This document shows, piece after piece, positions 1 to 5,050 of a stretch of DNA of 5,050 nt. The notes under the pieces are model-generated. The model searched no databases, was not told the origin of the DNA, and saw nothing but the letters and a program-made list of their open reading frames with translations. The translations under genes and the position numbers were made by a program. This DNA is from Methanomicrobiales archaeon. Lineage in GTDB: Archaea; Halobacteriota; Methanomicrobia; Methanomicrobiales; JACTUA01. The stretch spans positions 1 to 5,050 of the forward strand of contig JAJRCP010000110.1 of the NCBI GenBank assembly GCA_028678885.1, written 5' to 3'. Position 1 is the stretch's first letter; each line of letters begins with the position of its first letter.

Positions 1-1450
1 CCCCTTCGAGTACATTACTGTTCGTATCAGTGATCGCGAACACCGTGGGACCAAATGAGCTCATTCCGGCACAGGCAGCTCCGGCAGAACGGAGCACGTC
101 GAGTAACCGGGGAACTAGGAGTGCCTGCCGGGTGATCTCCACTTTCTTGAAACCCAGATCCTGGATATGATTCACGGCTGCACCAAAGAGATCCAAGTCA
201 TGTTCAACGATGCCAGGGAGCATTCGCATGAGCACCTCCCGGCACATCTCCTGGACCTCCCCCTCCGGCACCGGGCAGGCGGTGCGGAAGATATTTCGCT
301 CCTCCTCTCCGCTTGCACCGGGAACTCCTGCCGGCACAGCGAGAACGATCTTCCAGTCTTCCGGGAACGGATGACGAACGATCAACGGCGCAGGAGCAAC
401 TCCCGCAGATGCAGCACTAGGTAAAAAACTGTTCTTTTCTTTTCCCTCTCCGAAACTATGTCCGCCGTCGATTAGAATACCACCTCTCTCAAAGGCGGCA
501 GTGCCGATACCCGATGTACCCCCCCTACCGGACATCCTGGCAAGGGTTCGGACCTCGTCTTTTTTTCCGGCGAGTCGGTATAGTGCAGCCGCAGTAGCAA
601 GTGAGAGCGAGGTTCCACTCCCGAGGCCCATATGACCGGGGATAGAGCGGTGGAGAATGATCTCTGCACCTGTCCTCCCAAGAATCGGAAGCAGGGTGGT
701 AGCCACCCCCCCTACCCGTTCCTGTGCTGAGAGGTCTCCACCTCGTACAATCAGTGCATCGGCCCAGTGTACTTCCAGTAGAGTGGCAGGATCGGCAAGG
801 GCGATTCCTACCCCGCCATCCACTCGCCCGAGACTCCCGTTCATATCGATCAATCCAAGATGAAGACGGGAAGGCGCTTCGACGATCACTCTGCGATCCT
901 CAGAGAAACGGGTAGCAGGGAAAGATTCCTGGATGAAGATAAGGGGTTTCTCCTGCCGGATGATGTGGTAGGTACGGGTGAGCACCGGTTCCCCTATGCA
1001 GATACCACAGGTGGTAGCGAGTTCCCGATCCGCTGATTTTAGAAAGATATCAAGAATTTCACGCCGGGATTCAATCCGATGGTTACGAAGGATCCTTCCG
1101 ATGGGAATGTCTGCCCGCATCAGGTCGGAGCGGAACGCAGGTTCAAGCCGTCGGAGCGGAGTATGGGAGACCGCGGAGAGGAGAGCCTCTCCCTTAGACC
1201 GGCTCCGAAGTTCTACGACCCGGTAATTCACTTCGTCACCTGGATCCATGTCAAGCAGGGTAGCAATGGATGGATCGGCTGGTTGAACCACCTGGACACG
1301 GGTGGTGATATCTACCGGTCCGCGGGTGAGGATCTCCAGGAGGCTGGTGACAGATCCATCAGTACCAAGCAGGATCCTCTGGGTGGGTGAAAGGGGGCCT
1401 GCCTCACGTTCGAGCCTCTCAAAGAGGGCAGAAAGATCCGATGCTCCCAT
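1..1450 (-). CDS. mptG: Chorismate-lyase-like domain fused to beta-ribofuranosylaminobenzene 5'-phosphate (beta-RFAP) synthase, partial at 3' end
   Basis: My own translation gives one open frame from ATG at 1450 to the window edge: 483 complete codons with no stop. The end of the gene lies outside. Residues about 1-185 resemble the chorismate pyruvate-lyase/DUF98 family. They start LSPTQRILLGTDGSVT (20-35), then show YRVVEL (R77, placed like the substrate arginine of UbiC), AVSHTP (93-98), IPIGRIL (115-121) and IQESFP (E175, placed like the UbiC catalytic glutamate). From about residue 188 the protein is a GHMP-superfamily beta-RFAP synthase: RLHLGLIDMNG (195-205), RVDGGVGIAL (209-218), the glycine-rich HMGLGSGTS loop (273-281), GRGGTSGIGTAAFERGG (308-324) and the C-terminal SSFGPTVFAI (464-473). 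The family role is condensing a p-substituted benzoate with PRPP in methanopterin biosynthesis; 4-hydroxybenzoate supply by the first domain is inference. A normal C-terminal domain would end some 20-30 residues past the edge. No strong Shine-Dalgarno precedes the ATG. The start is chosen because the lyase-like domain begins directly after it and no other start lies upstream in frame before a TAG. Confidence 0.88.
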   Translation of the reverse strand, partial: MGASDLSALFERLEREAGPLSPTQRILLGTDGSVTSLLEILTRGPVDITTRVQVVQPADPSIATLLDMDPGDEVNYRVVELRSRSKGEALLSAVSHTPLRRLEPAFRSDLMRADIPIGRILRNHRIESRREILDIFLKSADRELATTCGICIGEPVLTRTYHIIRQEKPLIFIQESFPATRFSEDRRVIVEAPSRLHLGLIDMNGSLGRVDGGVGIALADPATLLEVHWADALIVRGGDLSAQERVGGVATTLLPILGRTGAEIILHRSIPGHMGLGSGTSLSLATAAALYRLAGKKDEVRTLARMSGRGGTSGIGTAAFERGGILIDGGHSFGEGKEKNSFLPSAASAGVAPAPLIVRHPFPEDWKIVLAVPAGVPGASGEEERNIFRTACPVPEGEVQEMCREVLMRMLPGIVEHDLDLFGAAVNHIQDLGFKKVEITRQALLVPRLLDVLRSAGAACAGMSSFGPTVFAITDTNSNVLEG

Positions 1451-1492
1451 GTATATGCGAGGATGCCCGCGTGCAGTGATAAAATCTTCGTA

Positions 1493-2647
1493 CTAGCTCT
1501 GGAAGAGGAATGGAAGGAGATCGAGTGCATCCATCCTCCCCAGGGAACCCTTTATTGCCTCCCGTTCCGAGAAACCAGCACAGCCATTTGTACCCTTCCC
1601 CCGCACTGCAAAGGGGACTGCCTCGGTTGTATGGGTCTTCAGCCGCAGAGGCGTGGGATGATCGGGTAGCACGGCAATCGTTCCCTCGAAATGCGCAAGG
1701 ACCGTGCCCACCACTCCGTCAAAGGCCTCGATGGCGCGGATCTTTTCTTCAAGATTTCCCATATGGGCGGCCTCGTCCGGGGCCTCGATATGAACATATA
1801 CGAAGTCCAGGTGGTGGAGAGCCTCGAGCGCATAACGGGCTTTAGCCTGGTAGTCTGTGTCCAGAAAACCTGTCGCTCCGGGAACGGAGATCACTTCCAT
1901 TCCCGCGTACAGGGCTATCCCTTTCAGGAGGTCGACCGCGGAGATCATGCCTCCCAAAAGACCGTATTTTTTCTGGAAGGACGGAAGGAGAGGCTTTTTT
2001 CCCCCGCTCCATGGCCAGATCATGGTGGCAGGGAGCTTTCCGGCATGTATCCTGGACTGGTTTATCGGATGATTCCGGAGGATGCGGCTGCTCTTCTCCA
2101 TCACATACTGGAGCAGGGATCCATCGGGTCCAGTCGGAAGATGGGGTTCGATTGCCTGGCCGACAATATCATGAGGAGGGACGGTGGCGGCTCCGTTACC
2201 CCCCGGCGCGACCAAGAGATTTCGGTAGCTCATGCCCGGGTAGAGGTGAACTTCTTCAATAGCTGCGGAGAGGGATGCAAATAATGCTTTCCCTTCAACA
2301 TTCGAGATATGCCCGCTCGTGAAATCCTCGAGAATTCCCTTTTCCACGGTAACTAGGTTGCAACGGTACGCCACATCACCATCGCCAAGAGCGACCCCCA
2401 TACTTGCCGCCTCTAGAGGCCCTCGGCCGGTGTAGTACTGTGCCGGGTTGTACCCCAGGATGGAGAGGTTTGCGATATCACTGCCTGCCTCGAACCCTCT
2501 GGGAATAGTGGAGAGCATTCCACAGACACCTTCGCGGGCAACTTGGTCCATGTGAGGCGTGTTTGCGTGTTCGAGGGGTGTCTTTCCTCCGAGTTCTGAG
2601 AGGGGTTCATCGGCCATTCCGTCTCCCAGAAGAAGGAGGTATTTCAT
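1493..2647 (-). CDS. apgM: Archaeal 2,3-bisphosphoglycerate-independent phosphoglycerate mutase (aPGAM)
   Basis: Interconverts 3-phosphoglycerate and 2-phosphoglycerate in cytoplasmic glycolysis/gluconeogenesis, using two metal ions and a phosphoserine intermediate (family knowledge). The 384-residue protein shows the alkaline-phosphatase-superfamily layout: LLGDGMAD with metal-ligand D9; GGKTPLEHANTPHMD (20-34); GSDIANLSILGYNP (55-68), whose S56 aligns with the nucleophile of cofactor-independent mutases; TGRGPLEAASMG shortly after; HIEAPDEAAHMG with D291 and H295; LPDHPTP with D329 and H330; and KTHTTEAVPF with H339. All expected metal ligands are present. Length is at the short end of what I expect for the family (about 400). 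The open frame extends upstream to 2845, but those 66 residues are a shadow of the upstream membrane-protein gene. ATG at 2647 matches the normal N-terminus and has a GGGGAG Shine-Dalgarno four bases upstream. Its A is the last base of the upstream TAA (TAATG), which implies translational coupling. The gene ends with TAG. Confidence 0.95.
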   Translation of the reverse strand: MKYLLLLGDGMADEPLSELGGKTPLEHANTPHMDQVAREGVCGMLSTIPRGFEAGSDIANLSILGYNPAQYYTGRGPLEAASMGVALGDGDVAYRCNLVTVEKGILEDFTSGHISNVEGKALFASLSAAIEEVHLYPGMSYRNLLVAPGGNGAATVPPHDIVGQAIEPHLPTGPDGSLLQYVMEKSSRILRNHPINQSRIHAGKLPATMIWPWSGGKKPLLPSFQKKYGLLGGMISAVDLLKGIALYAGMEVISVPGATGFLDTDYQAKARYALEALHHLDFVYVHIEAPDEAAHMGNLEEKIRAIEAFDGVVGTVLAHFEGTIAVLPDHPTPLRLKTHTTEAVPFAVRGKGTNGCAGFSEREAIKGSLGRMDALDLLPFLFQS

Positions 2648-3108
2648 TACACTCCCCCCAGTATCGCGGTGATGCCGAGAAGGGGCAGCGTAGTGATTAG
2701 GGCTGCAACAACCGTGCCGGCGGCAATGGCAAGGAGTGCCGGAGGGAACCGAATCCCAAAAACAAATGCAGCGGCGCATCCACTCCAGGCCCCGGTGGTG
2801 GGGAGAGGGACCGCGACAAACAGGAAAAGAGCAAGAGTGCCCCACCGCTCAAAACTGGCACCATGATGCCGTGTGCGGGTAAATAACCAGTCAAAGAAAC
2901 GACGGAACAGGGATGAATGGCCACTTAGGGCACGGGAGACCGGATCCAGGAACAAGAGAAGGGGGATCACCGGCAGCAGGTTGCCGATCATTCCGTAGAG
3001 AAATGCTTCACCGGGTGAAAAGCCTTGGAGGACTGCAAAGGGAATCGCATATCGTGCTTCGAAAAAGGGAGTCGCACCGAGCAGAAGAATGTAAAGGGTT
3101 GAAACCAT
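2647..3108 (-). CDS. Small integral membrane protein, COG2426 / putative small multidrug export family
   Basis: A 153-residue hydrophobic protein expected in the cytoplasmic membrane. It has about four or five membrane-buried stretches (roughly 3-27, 35-55, 90-103, 105-125 and 126-150) and one basic soluble loop near 59-88 rich in Arg and His. Two motifs support the family call. The first is P14-x-x-E17-x-R19 followed by IP (22-23), which matches the family's conserved P-E-R-IP pattern near the N-terminus. The second is VPLPTTGAW (100-108), which resembles the PLPGTGAW-type loop. The family name 'small multidrug export' comes from databases; I know of no firm transport assay, so substrate and direction are unknown. 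I chose ATG at 3108 because the hydrophobic N-terminus starts there and it follows the epimerase stop by seven bases, with GTGAG upstream. An in-frame ATG at 3135 would add nine residues and overlap the epimerase by 20 bases. The stop overlaps the apgM start by one base. Confidence 0.8.
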   Translation of the reverse strand: MVSTLYILLLGATPFFEARYAIPFAVLQGFSPGEAFLYGMIGNLLPVIPLLLFLDPVSRALSGHSSLFRRFFDWLFTRTRHHGASFERWGTLALFLFVAVPLPTTGAWSGCAAAFVFGIRFPPALLAIAAGTVVAALITTLPLLGITAILGGV

Positions 3109-3115
3109 CAGGATC

Positions 3116-4048
3116 TCACTTCCCCAGAAGGGCACGGGTCGTGATGACCACGCTCTCCCGTGAGGTTACCGACGGTCGCCAACCTAGTTCTTTCATCTTT
3201 TCAAGAGAGAGCAGCATCCGGGGAACATCTCCCACCCAGCCGCGTTCACCACCCGTGAAATGATATTGGACATCTCTAAGTCCCATCTCTTGCACGATGA
3301 TGTCGGCGATGCTCCGCACATCGATCCAATCCTTGGAACCAATATTCAGCACATTCAAGGGGCGATCAGCATGCTCGGCCGCATATAGCATGGCATCCAC
3401 GCAGGCATGCACTTCCAAGTAGGATTTACTCTGCCTTCCGTCGCCCAGGATCTCGAGATTGCGGGGATCAGAGCGAAGTTTCTGGATAAAATCCCCGATC
3501 ACTCCATGGCCTGAGCGCTCACCGATGATATTTGCGAACCGGTACACCCATGCCTTCATCTCGAAGGAATGACAGTAGGCCGAGATAAGGGCTTCAGCAG
3601 CAAGTTTTGTCGCCCCGTATACGGAGATGGGCTCAAGAGGGGCATAGTCTTCGGGAGTAGGGATTACTGTTGCGTCGCCATATACGGTGGAGGTAGAGGT
3701 GAACATCATTTCGGGGACCTCGTGGATGCGCATGGCTTCAAGGACGCGTGCAGTGGCCACAAGATTGTTTGCGAGCGGGGAGGCGGGGTGGTGGGCACTC
3801 TCTCGGACATCGGGATCCGCCGCAATATGATATATACGACCGGCACCAGCGAACCGGTCCTGCCAGCCGTCATCACGGAGATCTGCAGTAAGAAGCTCGA
3901 CTGCTCTGGAGGCGAGGTGAGTGCGGATATTTTCCTGTGCACCTGTGGAGAGATTATCGATGACAAGGACCCGATCTCCTCGTTCGATTAGAGCGTCCAC
4001 TAGATGCGAACCAATAAATCCGCACCCTCCGGTCACCACACTGAACAT
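3116..4048 (-). CDS. NAD-dependent sugar-nucleotide epimerase/dehydratase (UDP-glucose 4-epimerase-like extended SDR)
   Basis: A 310-residue cytoplasmic short-chain dehydrogenase of the extended class, likely acting on a nucleotide-diphosphate sugar for glycan or surface polysaccharide synthesis. The Rossmann motif TGGCGFIGSH lies at 6-15. D31 in VIDNLSTG follows the second strand and predicts NAD rather than NADP. HIAADPDVRES (74-84) fits the family HxAA segment. The catalytic set is T119 in TSTSTVYGD plus Y144 and K148 in YGATK. A C-terminal substrate region follows, with YRFANIIGERSGHGV and LEILGDGRQSKSYL, typical of archaeal GalE-like proteins. Length is normal. The exact reaction (4-epimerase, dehydratase or 2-/5-epimerase) cannot be set from motifs, so no symbol is given. 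ATG at 4048 directly precedes the Rossmann strand; the nearest AGGAG (4066-4070) is 17 bases upstream, unusually far for a Shine-Dalgarno. It is the first gene of the minus-strand cluster and the next gene starts seven bases after its TGA. Confidence 0.9.
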   Translation of the reverse strand: MFSVVTGGCGFIGSHLVDALIERGDRVLVIDNLSTGAQENIRTHLASRAVELLTADLRDDGWQDRFAGAGRIYHIAADPDVRESAHHPASPLANNLVATARVLEAMRIHEVPEMMFTSTSTVYGDATVIPTPEDYAPLEPISVYGATKLAAEALISAYCHSFEMKAWVYRFANIIGERSGHGVIGDFIQKLRSDPRNLEILGDGRQSKSYLEVHACVDAMLYAAEHADRPLNVLNIGSKDWIDVRSIADIIVQEMGLRDVQYHFTGGERGWVGDVPRMLLSLEKMKELGWRPSVTSRESVVITTRALLGK

Positions 4049-4072
4049 AGCAGTACTCTGGTGCGCTCCTTC

Positions 4073-4102
4073 GTATCAATACTCCCCTCTGTTTAAAAAA
4101 AA
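4073..4102 (-). promoter_or_regulatory. Candidate archaeal TATA region(s) for the epimerase-apgM-fusion cluster
   Basis: Read on the minus strand there are two candidates. The first is the T8-AAAC tract (4102-4091), the same bases proposed for the divergent gene. It would start transcription near 4070, with a leader of about 20 bases that just includes AGGAG. The second is TATTGATA (4081-4074), which would start transcription close to the ATG at 4048 and make the message leaderless. The sequence alone does not decide between them. No other gap in the cluster is long enough for a clear promoter, except possibly the 42-base gap before the fusion gene, which has no TATA-like sequence. Confidence 0.3.
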
Positions 4103-4107
4103 GATAA
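4091..4107 (+). promoter_or_regulatory. Candidate archaeal TATA region for the marker-12 gene
   Basis: TTTAAAAAAAAG within an otherwise GC-rich neighbourhood is the strongest AT tract in the divergent intergenic region. Transcription starting about 25-30 bases downstream would begin near 4122-4126 and leave a leader of about 25 bases before the ATG at 4150. No convincing BRE is visible on its upstream side. Position and composition are the only evidence. Confidence 0.35.
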
Positions 4108-4149
4108 CCCATGCCCTTATGCTCCTGATGGTCCAATGTAAAAAAGAGC

Positions 4150-5028
4150 ATGTTCATCGGGATCGACCACGGAACCGCTGCCATCCGCTTCTCTAACGGG
4201 GAAGCGGAGTTCAAGCTTTCCCGGGAGAAGGCACGAACCTTTGTGTATCCGGATCTATCCCGGTTGGGTCCCCTCTCTTCAATCGAGGGAATAGCAGTCT
4301 GTTATTCAATGGGTGACGCGATCAGCTGCATCACCCCCATCGAGCGGGTGAAGAATCGTGGTGTGGTGAGCCAGGAAGGTGCGGGGAAGCACATCGGAGG
4401 AGGGACCCGGGTCTATGACGAGATCAAGAGAAGCGGCTTTCCTGCGGTGGTTATCCCCGGACTTCACCGAAATTCACCTACCGATCCCCGCTTCAAAGTC
4501 TATTCACACCAGGCAAGCCCGGAAAAGGTAGGGATCGCGTATGAAGTGGTTCATGACCTGGGAGGTGATGTGATCATCTCAGATATCAGCTCTAATACCG
4601 TGACCATACTCGTGAACAACTTCCGCATCGCCGGTGCGATAGACGCCTGTATCTTTGCCCCGGGCACCCTCCACGGAGCACTCGATGTGGAAGCGATCCG
4701 TCTCATCGATCGCGGAGAGGTCACCGCAAACGAGGCATTCCAGCATGCGGGTGTCCGCTTTACGCTACCTCCTAGTGAACGCAATCCGGCCCTTGCCCTC
4801 TTTGCTGCCATGGAATGTGCTGCATTACGAATCCTCAATTCGAAAGCCCGAATAGCACTTTCAGGTTCAGATGCCCGGATGGTAGCTGAAGAGATTGAGC
4901 GCCTGCTGGGGATGGAAGTGGCGGTCTACGATGAATGGTGTGCCGCACGGGGGCTGGTGAAGATAGCCCGTGATGTCTCTGGGGGAAAACAGGAGATCCT
5001 GGGACTGGGGATTGCAGTGAGCACCTAA
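4150..5028 (+). CDS. mmp12: Methanogenesis marker protein 12 (UPF0285 family, ASKHA-like)
   Basis: A 292-residue protein matching the methanogen-restricted marker 12 family, whose biochemical role I do not know to be established. The N-terminus MFIGIDHGTAAIRF carries a D-x-G-T phosphate-1-type motif (D6, G8, T9), as in the acetate/sugar kinase-Hsp70-actin fold. Family hallmarks follow: ERVKNRGVVSQEGAGKHIGG, VVIPGLHRNSPTDPRFKVYS, IISDISSNTVT, FAPGTLHGALDVEAI and a late glycine-rich ALSGSDARMVAEEIERL, with DEWCAARGLVKIARDV near the C-terminus resembling an adenosine-binding segment. ATP binding is inference from fold resemblance. The ATG at 4150 gives the usual family start. No good Shine-Dalgarno is visible (only AAAGAG just before the ATG), so the mRNA may be weakly led or leaderless. 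The gene is transcribed divergently from the four-gene cluster and ends in TAA. No downstream gene or obvious terminator is visible in the last 22 bases. Confidence 0.88.
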   Translation: MFIGIDHGTAAIRFSNGEAEFKLSREKARTFVYPDLSRLGPLSSIEGIAVCYSMGDAISCITPIERVKNRGVVSQEGAGKHIGGGTRVYDEIKRSGFPAVVIPGLHRNSPTDPRFKVYSHQASPEKVGIAYEVVHDLGGDVIISDISSNTVTILVNNFRIAGAIDACIFAPGTLHGALDVEAIRLIDRGEVTANEAFQHAGVRFTLPPSERNPALALFAAMECAALRILNSKARIALSGSDARMVAEEIERLLGMEVAVYDEWCAARGLVKIARDVSGGKQEILGLGIAVST

Positions 5029-5050
5029 TTTCGGAAGAGAAGATCCCTTC

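Noticed and set aside
706..712. An apparent frameshift splitting the beta-RFAP domain.
   Set aside because: A first reading with six Gs broke the frame. Counting the run as seven restores it, and the codon phase agrees from 1450 to the window edge.
1691..2284. A 197-codon plus-strand open frame.
   Set aside because: It lies wholly antisense to apgM, whose motifs are all intact. Its translation shows no domain and it has no neighbouring plus-strand gene or ribosome binding site.
2648..2845. Longer start for apgM at 2845, adding 66 residues.
   Set aside because: The extension is Cys/Pro/His-rich and unlike any mutase N-terminus, overlaps the membrane-protein gene in another frame, and a good ATG with Shine-Dalgarno exists at 2647.
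3569..3991. A 140-codon plus-strand open frame with Cys-rich translation.
   Set aside because: It is antisense to the epimerase active-site and Rossmann region, and no recognisable domain is present.
4073..4082. Short inverted repeat GTATCAATAC as an operator.
   Set aside because: Only four base pairs per arm, which is expected by chance in an AT-rich stretch; no second copy was seen.
5029..5050. A terminator or start of a new gene after the marker-12 stop.
   Set aside because: Only 22 bases remain, with no T-run, hairpin or start codon that can be supported.

Overview
The window looks like chromosomal DNA from a methanogenic euryarchaeon. This is inferred from gene content: a methanogenesis marker protein 12 homologue, an archaeal-type phosphoglycerate mutase, and a beta-RFAP synthase of the tetrahydromethanopterin/tetrahydrosarcinapterin pathway. 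The moderately GC-rich codon use and the style of the proteins would suit Methanomicrobiales or a relative, but genus cannot be read from the window. Every gene seen is a normal-looking, intact chromosomal gene. There are no RNA genes, insertion sequences, CRISPR arrays or phage genes.

Layout. Positions 4048 down to 1 hold a tightly packed minus-strand cluster of four genes. In transcription order these are: an NAD-dependent sugar-nucleotide epimerase/dehydratase (4048-3116); a small COG2426-type membrane protein (3108-2647); apgM, archaeal 2,3-bisphosphoglycerate-independent phosphoglycerate mutase (2647-1493); and a long two-domain gene (1450 to beyond position 1) that joins a chorismate-lyase-like domain to a beta-RFAP synthase domain. 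The first three junctions are overlaps or gaps of a few bases, so an operon is likely. The last gap is 42 bases. A 101-base AT-rich intergenic region (4049-4149) separates this cluster from a divergent plus-strand gene, methanogenesis marker 12 (4150-5028).

How the genes fit together. The most informative gene is the fusion. Its N-terminal part should make 4-hydroxybenzoate from chorismate. Its C-terminal part should join a para-substituted benzoate to PRPP, the first committed step of the aryl-ribitol arm of methanopterin-type C1 carriers. One polypeptide would therefore carry two consecutive steps. The apgM gene serves central carbon flow (3-phosphoglycerate to 2-phosphoglycerate), and the epimerase serves surface or glycan sugar supply. 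The membrane protein has no assigned substrate. The divergent marker-12 gene is a methanogen-restricted, ASKHA-like protein of unknown function. The grouping is mostly housekeeping plus methanogen cofactor biosynthesis. I did not find a clearly novel defence or mobile system.
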